Positions 29,201 to 37,910 of a DNA stretch of 64,000 nucleotides are shown here, piece by piece. The notes under the pieces are model-generated. The model saw nothing but the letters and a program-made list of their open reading frames with translations, searched no databases and was not told where the DNA came from. Origin of the DNA: Mangrovicella endophytica (GTDB lineage: Bacteria > Pseudomonadota > Alphaproteobacteria > Rhizobiales > Rhizobiaceae); contig NZ_PKMZ01000001.1 in NCBI RefSeq assembly GCF_002893625.1, positions 1,136,166 to 1,200,165 on the forward strand. The letters are read 5' to 3'. Position numbers and translations under genes: made by a program. Within the stretch, counting starts at the first letter, position 1. Each line of letters opens with the position of its first letter.

Positions 29201-30030
29201 CAGGCGCGATCCCAATGCGGCGCGAAGTCGGGATTGACCAGCCGCTCGCGGCGTTGAGTGAGGGCCGTGATCGCCTGCCGCTCCTCATCATCGAGCTGGA
29301 AGTCGAAGACGCCGAGATTTTCCGCCAGCCGCTCCGGCTTCGATGTTCGCGGGATGGCGACGACGCCGTCCTGCTCGATCTCCCAGCGCAGCACGATCTG
29401 CGCCGGACTGCGGCCGTGATGCTCCGCTGCCGCACGGACGGCCGGATGACTGAGAATCTCGCCGCCACGACCGAGCGGCGAATAGGCAACCAGCCCCGCC
29501 GCATGGCGACGGCAGGCATCGAGCACCGTCTCCTGCGACAGGAACGGGTGATACTCGACCTGATTGCAGACGATCGGCGCGGCCGAGATGGCGACCGCCT
29601 CGTCCAGCATCGCGCCCGTGAAGTTGGCCACGCCGATATGGCGCGTCAGCCCGCGAGCCTTCGCCTCGTTCAGGGCTTCGACCGACTCTTCCAGCGGCAC
29701 CCTTTGGTTGGGCCAGTGGATCAGGAGGAGGTCGACTGTGCCGATCCCGATCGCGTCGATGGCCGCCTGCGCCGAGTTGAGGAGATTGCGCGCCGCAATG
29801 TCCGTCCACCAGATCTTGGTCGTTACGAACAGCGCGTCGCGATCGATGCCGCTCCGGCGGATTCCCTCACCCACCTCGCGCTCGTTGCCGTACATCCGCG
29901 CGGTGTCGATGTGGCGGTAGCCGGCGCCGATCGCGGCAGCCACCATATCGGTGCAATCGGAGCCCTTCAGGGTCCAGGTGCCGAGGCCGATGGAGGGAAT
30001 TGCTGCGCCGCCGGCCTCTACGATCTTCAT
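29200..30030 (-). CDS. Aldo/keto reductase family oxidoreductase
   Basis: The 276-residue TIM-barrel protein should reduce aldehydes or ketones with NADPH. It shows the AKR motifs GYRHIDTARMYGNEREVG near residue 45 (with the Asp and the catalytic Tyr), the lysine in FVTTKIWW, LLLIHWPN with the catalytic His, and the C-terminal cofactor loop IPRTSKPERLAENL. It resembles 2,5-diketo-D-gluconate reductases, but the substrate is unknown. The ATG at 30030 has AAAGG upstream; the frame stays open to 30066. Confidence 0.93.
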   Translation of the reverse strand: MKIVEAGGAAIPSIGLGTWTLKGSDCTDMVAAAIGAGYRHIDTARMYGNEREVGEGIRRSGIDRDALFVTTKIWWTDIAARNLLNSAQAAIDAIGIGTVDLLLIHWPNQRVPLEESVEALNEAKARGLTRHIGVANFTGAMLDEAVAISAAPIVCNQVEYHPFLSQETVLDACRRHAAGLVAYSPLGRGGEILSHPAVRAAAEHHGRSPAQIVLRWEIEQDGVVAIPRTSKPERLAENLGVFDFQLDDEERQAITALTQRRERLVNPDFAPHWDRA

Positions 30031-30128
30031 GCCGAGCCTTTCTTGTGCGATGGATGCGGCCCGCAACGATCCGGGACAGCTCCCCTAGACATAGGCGGGC
30101 GCCACCGCTTTCCAGTTCGAGGCTCGCC

Positions 30129-31082
30129 TTGTCCCCAGCCGAATTCAAGCCGGTGCGCCGCCGCATCGACAGCCTGGACATCGCGCGCACGCTCGCGCTG
30201 ATCGCCATGGCCGTCTACCACTTCACCTGGGACCTCGAATTCTTCGGCTATGTCGCGCGCGGGCTGACAGGCCATGGCGGCTGGAAGCTGTTTGCCCGGG
30301 GCATTGCGTCGAGCTTCCTGTTCCTCGTTGGCGTCAGTCTCGTCCTCGCCCACGCCCGCGGCATCCGCTGGCGCCCCTTCGCCAAGCGCCTCGCCCAGGT
30401 CGTGGCGGGCGCGGCCGCGATCACTGTGGTGACCTACTTCACCACGCCGAACGCCTTCGTCTTCTTCGGCATCCTGCATCAGATCGCCTTTGCCAGCCTC
30501 GTCGGCCTCCTCTTCCTCCGCCTGCCGTTTCCGATCACGGCCCTTCTCGGCGCCGCGATCATCGCCACCCCCTTCCTCGTCTCGACGCCGCTCACCAACA
30601 GCCGGTGGCTCGCCTGGATCGGCCTTCCCGAACGCCAGCCGCTATCAAATGATCTCGTCCCGGTGCTCCCCTGGTTCGGGGTCGTGCTGCTCGGCATCGC
30701 CTTTGCCCGGCTGGCGCAGCGGGTCGGCTGGATCGAGAAGCTGCGGGCGCTCGGTCCCGCGCCGCGCTGGCTGCAGCCGGCCGCCCTTCTCGGCCGCCAC
30801 ACGCTGCTCTTCTACCTCCTGCACCAGCCGATCCTGTTTGGTCTGGTCTGGGCTTTCGCGCAAGTCGCGCCGCCGGACCCGATCCAGCGCTTCCAGGCGG
30901 ATTGCCGGCAGTCCTGTCTCGTGGAACGCGATGCCGCCTTCTGCGACCGCTACTGCGCCTGCGCTCAGGCGGATCTCGCCAGCCGCAAGCTGCTGGACCG
31001 GCTGATGAACGGATCGCTGGGCGAGGCCGACCGCGATGCGGTGCGGGAGGTCGTCGAGGAATGCTCGTTCGGCGCCCGCTGA
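30129..31082 (+). CDS. DUF1624 (heparan-alpha-glucosaminide N-acetyltransferase-like) membrane protein
   Basis: The 317-residue product has seven or so membrane helices and the DUF1624 signature RRIDSLDIARTLALIAMAVYHF in its first helix, with FFGILHQIAFASL near residue 117. Such proteins resemble acyltransferases of the inner membrane; the substrate is unknown. After the last helix comes a short tail with seven cysteines arranged CRQSC, FCDRYCAC and EECS. The start is uncertain: TTG at 30129 or GTG at 30153. The gene is divergent from the aldo/keto reductase. Confidence 0.85.
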   Translation: MSPAEFKPVRRRIDSLDIARTLALIAMAVYHFTWDLEFFGYVARGLTGHGGWKLFARGIASSFLFLVGVSLVLAHARGIRWRPFAKRLAQVVAGAAAITVVTYFTTPNAFVFFGILHQIAFASLVGLLFLRLPFPITALLGAAIIATPFLVSTPLTNSRWLAWIGLPERQPLSNDLVPVLPWFGVVLLGIAFARLAQRVGWIEKLRALGPAPRWLQPAALLGRHTLLFYLLHQPILFGLVWAFAQVAPPDPIQRFQADCRQSCLVERDAAFCDRYCACAQADLASRKLLDRLMNGSLGEADRDAVREVVEECSFGAR

Positions 31083-31100
31083 ACGGCAGAGATCGATCGG

Positions 31101-31493
31101 TCAGCTGTGCGGCGCTACGCCGAGCTCGGCCATGCGCGTCAGGCAGGCCTCTTCGGCCGCGTCCAGCTCGCGCAGCAGCTCCTCGATATCGCGGCGCTTC
31201 TGCTCCAGCTCGCGGCGCTTCTCCCCGACCCGGCGCACGATGGTGCGCAGCTGCCCGCCCTCGCCCGGCGGATTCTTGTACATCTGCATGATCTCGCGGA
31301 TCTCCGCGATGGAGAAGCCGAGCCGCTTGCCGCGCAGGATGTTCTTCAGGAGCTGCCGGTCCGAATGGCGGAACAGGCGCGTGCGGCCCCGCCGGATCGG
31401 GGCGATCAGCCCCTCGTCCTCGTAAAAGCGGATGGTGCGCGTCGAAATGTCGAACTCCCGGGTGAGCTCGGTGATCGTATAATAGTCGCGCAT
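31101..31493 (-). CDS. MerR-family transcriptional regulator
   Basis: The 130-residue product begins MRDYYTITELTREFDIS and has the MerR winged helix with TIRFYEDEGLIAPIRRGRTRLF near residue 20-40. A long coiled-coil helix (residues 80-120) serves for dimerisation. The C-terminal part has a single cysteine and no metal-binding pattern, so it is not a metal sensor. It resembles the LiuR-like regulators next to fatty or branched-chain acyl-CoA genes in rhizobia, but no such genes are adjacent here. It lies 92 bases downstream of mgtE on the same strand. Confidence 0.88.
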   Translation of the reverse strand: MRDYYTITELTREFDISTRTIRFYEDEGLIAPIRRGRTRLFRHSDRQLLKNILRGKRLGFSIAEIREIMQMYKNPPGEGGQLRTIVRRVGEKRRELEQKRRDIEELLRELDAAEEACLTRMAELGVAPHS

Positions 31494-31585
31494 GCGGTCT
31501 CCGTCGCCCTGGCGGTCGGTGACGACAGTCACATGCCGGATTTACGTAAAAGTCAATTTTTCAGCTGACGGCATATGCGTGGACC

Positions 31586-33001
31586 TCAGTGCGCGAAGCC
31601 GAACCACCAGGTCGCCAGCCCAAGGAACGAGAAGAAGCCGACGACGTCCGTCACCGCCGTGACGAAGACCGCCGAGGCGATCGCGGGGTCGGCGCCGAAG
31701 CGGTCCAGCAGCAGCGGGATCATGATCCCCGCGAGTGCAGCGGCGAGCATGTTGATGATCATCGCCGCGGCGATGATGCCGCCGATCTGCGTGCTGGAGA
31801 ACCACCAGGCGGCCACCATCCCGATCAGCAGCGCGAAAATGACGCCGTTGATGAAGCCGACGCCGACCTCGCGGCGGATGATGCGAGCGGCGTTGTAGAT
31901 GTCGAGGTCGCGGGTCGCCAGCGCCCGCACCGTCACGGTCATCGTCTGCGATCCGGCATTCCCGCCCATGCCGGCGACGATCGGCATCAGCACGGCGAGG
32001 GCCACGATCTGCTGGATGGTGGCGTCGAAGATCTGGATGACCGATGCCGCCAGAAACGCCGTCAGCAGGTTCACCAGCAGCCACGGCACGCGCGAGCGCG
32101 AGGTCGTCAGCACCGTGTCGGAAATCTCTTCGTCGCCGACGCCGCCGAGGCGCAGGATATCCTCCTCGGCCTCTTCCTGGAGGACGTCGACGATGTCGTC
32201 GATGGTGAGGATGCCGACGAGCCGCTCGTTCTCGTCGACCACGGCGGCGGACAGAAGATCGTATTGCTGGAAGATCTGCGCCGCTTCTTCCTGATCCATC
32301 ACGGCCGGAACGGCGTGGCGCGTCTCATGCATGATCTCCTCGATCTTCTCGGGACGCTTGGTCCGCAAGATCTGGTCGAGGTCGACGGCGCCCATCAGCT
32401 TGAACGAGGGATCGACGACGAAGATCTGCGAGAAGCGCTCCGGCAGATCCTCGTCCTCGCGCATGTAGTCGATGGTCTGGCCGACGGTCCAGAACGGCGG
32501 CACCGCGACGAATTCCGTCTGCATGCGGCGGCCGGCCGACTCCTCGGGATATTCCAGCGAGCGCCGCAGGCGCACGCGCTCACGGAACGGCAGCCGCTCC
32601 AGGATCTCCTGGCGGTCTTCCTCGTCGAGATCCTCGAGAATGTAGACGGCATCGTCCGAATCGAGCTCGCGGACCGCCTCGGCGATCTGCTCGTTCGGCA
32701 TGGCGTCGACGATCTCGAGGCGGATCGCGTCGTCGATCTGGGTCAGGGCGGTGTAGTCGAACTCGTCGCCCATCAACCGGATGAGCCCCTGACGCTCGTC
32801 GGCGTCGAGGCGTTCGATCAGGTCGCCGATTTCCGATTCGTGGAGCTGGCCGACCTCTTCGCGCAGGAAGGCGGCATCCTCGCCCTCGATCGCCGCGCGG
32901 ACGTCGGTGAGGAAGCCGGCTGCGATGGCGCCGTCCTCGTCGTAGATTTCCGGCCGCGTATCGGATTCGCTGCGCTCGTCCAGGAGCTGTTCTTCAGCCA
33001 T
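31586..33001 (-). CDS. mgtE: Magnesium transporter MgtE
   Basis: MgtE is a magnesium-gated channel of the inner membrane. The 471-residue product has the acidic N-domain (to about 150), two CBS domains (about 150-275, with VDLDQILRTKRPEKIEEIM and LVGILTIDDIVDVLQEEA), a plug helix, and five membrane helices from 300 to the end. These include the pore segment PIVAGMGGNAGSQTMTVTVR near residue 350. GGAGGG precedes the ATG. The C-terminal FSFLGLATWWFG helix is intact. Confidence 0.95.
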   Translation of the reverse strand: MAEEQLLDERSESDTRPEIYDEDGAIAAGFLTDVRAAIEGEDAAFLREEVGQLHESEIGDLIERLDADERQGLIRLMGDEFDYTALTQIDDAIRLEIVDAMPNEQIAEAVRELDSDDAVYILEDLDEEDRQEILERLPFRERVRLRRSLEYPEESAGRRMQTEFVAVPPFWTVGQTIDYMREDEDLPERFSQIFVVDPSFKLMGAVDLDQILRTKRPEKIEEIMHETRHAVPAVMDQEEAAQIFQQYDLLSAAVVDENERLVGILTIDDIVDVLQEEAEEDILRLGGVGDEEISDTVLTTSRSRVPWLLVNLLTAFLAASVIQIFDATIQQIVALAVLMPIVAGMGGNAGSQTMTVTVRALATRDLDIYNAARIIRREVGVGFINGVIFALLIGMVAAWWFSSTQIGGIIAAAMIINMLAAALAGIMIPLLLDRFGADPAIASAVFVTAVTDVVGFFSFLGLATWWFGFAH

Positions 33002-33266
33002 GAGCCCTCCTGGACACCGGGTTGCGAGAGGTGGTCTAGATCAGTTGCAGCCGGGGTGGAAGCCTTGCGGCGCGGGCAAAGCGCAGCACCGCGTTGCCCT
33101 GGCGCGTCGACCACTGGCCGGGCGCCGGAGCCATCCCACTTACGTGTTGATGATGACATCTGGGCGTCATCGTCATCGGGTCATCGGAGGTTCTGGTGCA
33201 GCGCCGCAAGCGGCTGTAGCGTAAGCGCTGCTGGACTCGCCGCGGGCGCCCACCTATGCCCGCTGC

Positions 33267-33413
33267 ATGAGCAAGAACGCGCTGTACCTCGTCATCGGCG
33301 GCCTGATCGTGGCCGTCATCGCCCTCGGCATCTATGTCTACCGGGAAGAGTCCAAGCCGGACGGCATCGAGCTCAACATCGGCGAGCGTGGCGTTTCGGT
33401 CGAGACGAACTGA
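33267..33413 (+). CDS. 48-residue single-pass membrane microprotein
   Basis: A short frame with product MSKNALYLVIGGLIVAVIAL, then a YVYREESKPDGIE segment and the C-terminal GERGVSVETN. The N-terminal two thirds is a clear membrane helix followed by a charged tail. I recall similar small proteins annotated as hypothetical in other Hyphomicrobiales, so it is likely conserved. No strong ribosome binding site is visible. It lies divergent from mgtE and is preceded by 265 bases without a gene. Confidence 0.65.
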   Translation: MSKNALYLVIGGLIVAVIALGIYVYREESKPDGIELNIGERGVSVETN

Positions 33414-33586
33414 CGCCTCGCGGTTCCGCTATGGAGCCGCCGACCTCGTCGGAACGATGGCGATGCATTTGCAGAGCGACCAGCCTTCCATCGGCTGATC
33501 CGAGGGCGTTCTCGTCGCTTGAGGAGATGTGCGGTCAAGAACGCAGTTCGGGGCCTCGATGGCCTCCGATCGGATTTTGCCTCGAG

Positions 33587-33607
33587 TCCGGCGCCGCTGG
33601 CGCCGGA
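33587..33607. terminator. Perfect hairpin between two small genes
   Basis: A 9-base-pair stem (TCCGGCGCC / GGCGCCGGA) with a 3-base loop lies between the convergent 48-residue membrane protein gene and the RMF-like gene. It could stop transcription from either side, although no long T tract follows. Confidence 0.4.
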
Positions 33608-33667
33608 TCACGCATGCAGCGTTCCGCATCGCCGAACCGCTGCGAAGCCTGGTGCGGTCGCCGGCGA

Positions 33668-33856
33668 TCAACCCGCCTTGGAAAGCTTCATCACCATCTG
33701 CTCGTATTCCATGCGCTTCGCAAACTCCGCCTTCTGGTGGTTCCAGCCGGCCATCCAACCCTTGAAGGCCTCGCTCCCCGGCGTGTGAGGGCAGCGGTCG
33801 CGCTCAATCCCGCGATTGAATGCACGAGCCCCTTCGGTCCTGTGAAGATCATCCAT
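33668..33856 (-). CDS. Ribosome modulation factor-like small protein
   Basis: The 62-residue product contains ARAFNRGIERDRCPHTPG (about residues 10-27) and FKGWMAGWNHQ (about 31-41). The A-x-x-x-G, C-P and W-x-x-GW spacing is like E. coli RMF, which binds 70S ribosomes and drives dimerisation in stationary phase. It lacks the very basic tail of RMF and has a longer C-terminal helix. A near-perfect AAGGAGG lies 7 bases before the ATG at 33856, so strong translation is expected. Function as a hibernation factor is inference. Confidence 0.75.
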   Translation of the reverse strand: MDDLHRTEGARAFNRGIERDRCPHTPGSEAFKGWMAGWNHQKAEFAKRMEYEQMVMKLSKAG

Positions 33857-34275
33857 AGTGCTGCCTCCTTCGGTTCGGGAACAGTGTGCCGGGGCCAGCC
33901 TGCGTGAAGCTTTCAATCGTTTAGCAGGAGGGCCTGCCCCCGCTTTGCTTTGAAAGGCTCATGGCGCCTCAGCCCCGGAATTCCTGTCTTCACCGCGCCT
34001 GAAGCGGTGCGGAGGACCGGACAGGCGCGTCCTTTTGCCGCCGGTCTGGTGCTTCGGACGCAGGAAGGTCGGATGGGTCGGCCTTCCGCACGCGGCCATC
34101 CCGACAGCACTGACGGCCCGTCCCTCCGTGGTGGAGAAACGACGCACCTCCGAACGCGCGGTCCAGACCGAAATCTGTGGGTGATGGTCGAAGAACGGGA
34201 CTCTCCGGAGCCGGTGACTCGACGTCTTGCTCCGCGCCATGAGAGCTTCGTCTTGGCGGACTCAGGAGAGCAGCG
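33857..34275. other. Divergent intergenic region between two small genes
   Basis: This 419-base stretch lies between the RMF-like gene and the 61-residue gene and holds both promoters. Open frames that cross it are rich in Arg/Ser/Pro and look like shadows of high GC rather than genes. I see no tRNA or clear hairpin terminator; a small RNA cannot be excluded. Confidence 0.5.
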
Positions 34276-34461
34276 ATGACGCAGGCGGCAATGAAAATCG
34301 AAACGAGCGACCTCGACGATGTCGTCGACCAGATCCTGACGGCAGCGGGCGGCGATGTCCGCGCCGCGATCCTCGGCCTCGTGCGGCGGCAGCACGAGTT
34401 GGTCGCCGAGACCCGGCGCAGCGTCTCCGCCGGCTATGTCCGGCGCGGCCTGCGGTCGTAG
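34276..34461 (+). CDS. 61-residue hypothetical protein
   Basis: The product begins MTQAAMKIETSDLDDVVDQI and continues with a helix containing GGDVRAAILGLVRRQHELVAE. It is short, mixed in charge and probably all-helical. AGGAGAGC sits 6 bases upstream of the ATG, which supports translation. I recognise no named domain; similar short proteins occur in other Hyphomicrobiales as far as I recall. It is monocistronic. Confidence 0.65.
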   Translation: MTQAAMKIETSDLDDVVDQILTAAGGDVRAAILGLVRRQHELVAETRRSVSAGYVRRGLRS

Positions 34462-34692
34462 GTCGATCGAACAGGCGGCTCAGGCCGCCGGGGCTGGAGC
34501 GGCCTGCCTCGATCGCATCAGGGATGCCGATCGAACCGCAGGCTGGTCTCGCCGGCGCGGCCGACGCGAATGTGCGCCCCGCCCAGCTGGCTGGCGTCAC
34601 AGCTTCGCTCAACACTCGGACTGAGGACCGTCGGCGTCTTACAAGAGATTTCGTCGGGAAGCTTACCGGGGATGCAGCCTGAACGTCTGATC

Positions 34693-34716
34693 CCCGCACC
34701 TTGGTAGCGGTGCGGG
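34693..34716 (-). terminator. Hairpin downstream of tRNA-Leu
   Basis: An 8-base-pair stem (CCCGCACC / GGTGCGGG) with an 8-base loop lies 45 bases after the 3' end of the tRNA, preceded by a smaller GAGGTT/AACCTC hairpin. There is no T tract, so the role is tentative. Confidence 0.4.
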
Positions 34717-34761
34717 CTGGAGGTTAAAGAACCTCAACAGAAGCAGCATCTTGAAGATGGC

Positions 34762-34846
34762 TGGTGCGGTCGAGAAGACTCGAACTTCCACGGGTTGCCC
34801 CACAGCGACCTCAACGCTGCGCGTCTACCAATTCCGCCACGACCGC
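34762..34846 (-). tRNA. tRNA-Leu (anticodon GAG)
   Basis: The minus strand folds into a class II tRNA of 85 bases including an encoded CCA. The 7-base acceptor stem GCGGTCG pairs with CGACCGC. The D arm contains GGAATTGGTAGACGC, the anticodon stem-loop CAGCG-TTGAGGT-CGCTG gives anticodon GAG, a long variable arm (TGTGGGGCAACCCGT) follows, and the T arm is GGAAGTTCGAGTCTTC. The long variable arm and discriminator A fit leucine. Confidence 0.96.
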
Positions 34847-34992
34847 ACGCCGTGACCCGGTTAAAGCAACCGGGCGAACCGGTCTGTCCGACCGGCTGCG
34901 GGCATGTAACAAACCCGCCTGCGGGGCACAAGCACTTTCACCGCCCGCGCTGCTCTTTTGCGACTAAGGCGTCGAAAGCCCTGGGTGGGGCC

Positions 34993-35021
34993 GTATAGAG
35001 GCCCGAAAAAGTGCGTGTCCC
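34993..35021 (-). promoter_or_regulatory. Candidate promoter for tRNA-Leu
   Basis: On the minus strand GGGACA (35021-35016) and CTATAC (34998-34993) are spaced by exactly 17 bases, a good vegetative-sigma spacing, with a T-rich spacer. It would give a leader of about 140 bases before the tRNA. This is pattern-based only. Confidence 0.4.
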
Positions 35022-35117
35022 AGGCGTTTGGTGCCGCCCCCCGGCTCCGGCACCGTGCCAATCGCCCACTGCATCACGGCAGGAGACGTTCGGCGGCCAA
35101 TCGCCTACATGAGAATC

Positions 35118-35873
35118 ATGTCAGACGATGCAGCTCTCCTCCCGGCCCGCCTGTCGGTGGCGCCGACGACCTTCCTGCCGACGACACCCGGCGATCCGGT
35201 CGCCTGGGTGATTCTGGATGGGATGACCCCCTATGGCGAGGCCGTCGATTTGATGGACCGGCTCGTCGCGGCGATCGCGGCGGGCGAATCGCCCGAGACC
35301 GTGCTGCTGGTCGAACATCCGCCGATCTATACGGCGGGCACCAGCGCCGATCCGAGCGCCCTGCGCGATCCCGGACGCTTCCCTGTCCACCAGACCGGTC
35401 GCGGCGGTGAATACACCTATCACGGCCCCGGCCAACGGGTGGCCTATGTCATGCTCGACCTCAAGCGGCGCCGCCAGGACGTGCGCGCCTTCGTGGCGGC
35501 CCTTGAGGAATGGCTCATCCGCACCTTGAGTGAGATGCAGATCAAGGGCGAGCGGCGCGAGGATCGGGTCGGGGTCTGGGTGCGTCGGCCGGAGCGGCCC
35601 GCGCTCGTTCCCGGCGCCGTGCCGGAGGACAAGATCGCCGCCATCGGCATACGCCTCAGGCGCTGGGTGACGTTCCACGGCATCAGCCTCAACGTCGATC
35701 CGGACCTCGAGCATTTCTCCGGCATCGTGCCCTGCGGCGTCAGCGAGCATGGCGTGACGAGCCTGGCCGATCTCGGCATCCTAGCAGGCATGCCGGAGGT
35801 GGACGTCATCCTGCGCCAGTGCTTCGAGCAGGTCTTCGGGCCGACGGCGGATGGCACCCTGCCCGAGTCCTGA
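35118..35873 (+). CDS. lipB: Lipoyl(octanoyl) transferase LipB
   Basis: LipB moves octanoyl groups from ACP to lipoate-dependent enzymes. The 251-residue product carries [17 protein letters not shown] near residue 63-79, the [21 protein letters not shown] block near 98-118 with the substrate-binding residues, [21 protein letters not shown] near 180-200 with the catalytic lysine, and IVPCGV with the catalytic cysteine near residue 212. Start codons at 35109 and 35118 are both possible; neither has a strong ribosome binding site. It is monocistronic. Confidence 0.95.
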   Translation: MSDDAALLPARLSVAPTTFLPTTPGDPVAWVILDGMTPYGEAVDLMDRLVAAIAAGESPETVLLVEHPPIYTAGTSADPSALRDPGRFPVHQTGRGGEYTYHGPGQRVAYVMLDLKRRRQDVRAFVAALEEWLIRTLSEMQIKGERREDRVGVWVRRPERPALVPGAVPEDKIAAIGIRLRRWVTFHGISLNVDPDLEHFSGIVPCGVSEHGVTSLADLGILAGMPEVDVILRQCFEQVFGPTADGTLPES

Positions 35874-35904
35874 AGGTTCAATGGCGCGACAGTGCGCCTC
35901 AAAT

Positions 35905-36180
35905 CTACAGCGTCGATGCCACGATGAATGCGCCGCCCGGCCGCTCGGTGGCAGGCGCGGCTTCGACACGCTCCACCCGGGCGGCGGCCGGACCTTGCCG
36001 CATCAGCGCCAGCATCTCGTTCACCGCGGCTTCATCACCGGCAATGAGGGCTTCGACCCGCCCGTCGCGACGATTGCGCACCCAGCCGGACAGGTTGAGG
36101 CGCGTCGCGGCTTGCGCACACCAGGCGCGGTAGCCGACGCCCTGGACACGGCCGGACACCTCGACATGCATTGCATTCAT
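35905..36180 (-). CDS. Acylphosphatase
   Basis: The 91-residue protein hydrolyses acyl phosphates. It shows the loop [13 protein letters not shown] (residues 8-20) with the catalytic arginine, then [20 protein letters not shown] (about 32-51) with the catalytic asparagine, as in the family. GGAGAG lies 6 bases before the ATG at 36180. It converges on lipB. Confidence 0.94.
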   Translation of the reverse strand: MNAMHVEVSGRVQGVGYRAWCAQAATRLNLSGWVRNRRDGRVEALIAGDEAAVNEMLALMRQGPAAARVERVEAAPATERPGGAFIVASTL

Positions 36181-36444
36181 CGACGGCTCTCCACACTGTT
36201 CGCCCGTTGTGGCCGTATCGCTCATTACCGACTCCGGCCCGGTGCGATGGCCGTTCAGTCCCGCAGCCGCTGACAGCATTCGGCAAGACGGTATAGGCGG
36301 TTCCCGCGCGCTTCGAACGCCGCACGCACTGTCGAACGGCAGTCGGCTCTATGATCGAACGGCCGGCAGACCCTGCTGGTTGCCGCGACATTGCAGCGGG
36401 CGCATAAGCGGCTCAGGCGAGACAAGGACGGGGACGAGCAACCG

Positions 36445-36897
36445 GTGACGACGCTGCTGATCGACGCGGATGCCTGCCCCGTGAAGGACGAAGCGATCGA
36501 GATCGCGATGCGGCATGGCCTGGCATGCGTGCTCGTGTCCAATGGCGGCATGCGTCCCTCGCGCTATCCGGATGCCCGCATCGTCACCGTTCCCGAAGGC
36601 GCCGACGCGGCCGATGACTGGATCGTCGAGACTGCGGTTGCCGGCGACGTCGTCATCACCGCCGACATCCCGCTCGCCGCCCGGGCGCTGGAAAAGGGTG
36701 CTGCCGTGCTGGGACCCTCGGGCCGAGAGTTCACCCCGTCATCCATCGGCACGGCCCTGTCCATGCGCGCCTTCAGCCAGCATCTGCGCGAGACCGGCGA
36801 GAGCAAGGGCTACAATGCCAGCTTCACGCCGGCCGACCGCTCCCGCTTTCGCCAGATGCTGGACCAGATCCTGCGGCGCCGCTCCGCTGCCGGTTGA
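36445..36897 (+). CDS. YaiI/YqxD family protein (DUF188)
   Basis: The 150-residue product starts TTLLIDADACPVKDEAIEIA after the GTG codon. It carries DAADDWIVETAVAGDVVITADIPLA near residue 58-82 and GPSGREFTPSSIGTALSMR near 92-110, the landmarks of the DUF188 (PIN-like) family. Conserved acidic residues suggest metal-dependent nuclease or binding activity, but the function is unknown. The GTG at 36445 fits the family; the frame is open upstream to 36391. Confidence 0.9.
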   Translation: MTTLLIDADACPVKDEAIEIAMRHGLACVLVSNGGMRPSRYPDARIVTVPEGADAADDWIVETAVAGDVVITADIPLAARALEKGAAVLGPSGREFTPSSIGTALSMRAFSQHLRETGESKGYNASFTPADRSRFRQMLDQILRRRSAAG

Positions 36898-37091
36898 AGC
36901 GCTACCGCTAAGTGAATGGCCTTGCTTCCATTCAGCCGCCGATCTTCCGCAAGGGATACCTGCGGATCGCCACCGAACCCGCGGCCCTCCCGCGGTCGTG
37001 ATGCTTGGGTGCCTTGAACCGTGCGGCACGGTGGCACAACATCGGGCAGACGGAGCGGTGAAGGCCGCGCCGGGATCATGAAGGCCGAGGC

Positions 37092-37910
37092 GTGACGCTT
37101 TTCTCTCCACCGAAAGGACCGCTGATCTATCGGCAGACGCTGACCACCCGCCTTGCGCATTGGCTCTGGGTGGTCTGCCTATTCTTCCTGCTCCTGTCGG
37201 GTCTGCAGATCTTCATGGCGCGACCGGACCTTTATATCGGCGTGCAGTCCGGCTTTGCGTTCAACAACAGCGTGCTGTCCATCGGTGCCGAGCCGGCCGC
37301 TGGCGGCATTGCCGGCGTCACCACGCTGTTCGGCCACCGCTTCGACACGACGGGCTGGCTCGGCGCTGTCGAGGCCTATGGCGAGTTGAGGCCGCAGACC
37401 TTTCCATCCTGGATGATCATCCCGGGCTTTCGCGACCTTGCAACCGGGCGGGTCGTGCACTTTTTCTTCGCTTGGGGGCTGGTCTTCACGCTGCTGTTCT
37501 GGCTGCTCGCCAGCCTCGTCAACCGCCATATCCGCCGCGATCTGGCACCGACGCGCGACGATATCAGGGGTCTGCGCCGGGACATTGCCGATCACCTGCG
37601 GCTGCGGCTGCCGCACCAGCGCAACTACAATGTGCTGCAGAAGTTCTCCTATCTCGGCGTCCTATTCGTCGCGCTGCCGCTGATGATCGCGACCGGCCTC
37701 ACCATGTCGCCGGCTTTCAACGCCATCGCGCCGTGGACGCTGGATCTCTTCGGTGGACGGCAGACCGCGCGTACCATCCACTTCGTCGTGATGCTGGCGC
37801 TCGTCGGCTTCGTCGTCGTCCACGTCGCCATGATCATACTGGCCGGCCCGATCAACGAGATGCGGTCGATGATCACCGGCTGGTACCGCACGGATCGGGA
37901 CGAGGCATGA
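37092..37910 (+). CDS. Cytochrome b/b6 domain membrane protein (partner of molybdoenzyme)
   Basis: The 272-residue inner membrane protein has about four helices with histidines placed to bind two b hemes: LAHWLW in the first helix, VVHFFFAWG near residue 120, and IHFVVMLALVGFVVVHVAMI near 230-250. It resembles the cytochrome b561-like subunit that passes electrons between quinone and a periplasmic molybdoenzyme. Its last codons overlap the start of the sulfite-oxidase-fold gene (ATGA), so the two should form a complex. The start is a GTG at 37092 with AGGCCGAGG upstream. The length exceeds that of MsrQ, from which it differs. Confidence 0.88.
   Translation: MTLFSPPKGPLIYRQTLTTRLAHWLWVVCLFFLLLSGLQIFMARPDLYIGVQSGFAFNNSVLSIGAEPAAGGIAGVTTLFGHRFDTTGWLGAVEAYGELRPQTFPSWMIIPGFRDLATGRVVHFFFAWGLVFTLLFWLLASLVNRHIRRDLAPTRDDIRGLRRDIADHLRLRLPHQRNYNVLQKFSYLGVLFVALPLMIATGLTMSPAFNAIAPWTLDLFGGRQTARTIHFVVMLALVGFVVVHVAMIILAGPINEMRSMITGWYRTDRDEA

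Noticed and set aside
31589..33907. A 772-codon open frame on the plus strand opposite mgtE
   Set aside because: The translation is rich in Arg, Asp and His without domains, and is antisense to a clear MgtE.
33913..34395. 160-codon minus-strand frame across the spacer between two small genes
   Set aside because: Arg/Ser-rich, no ribosome binding site, overlaps the better-supported 61-residue gene.
34762..34846. tRNA-Leu as an integration site for a mobile element
   Set aside because: No integrase gene and no direct repeat of the tRNA end is visible within the window; neighbours are housekeeping genes.
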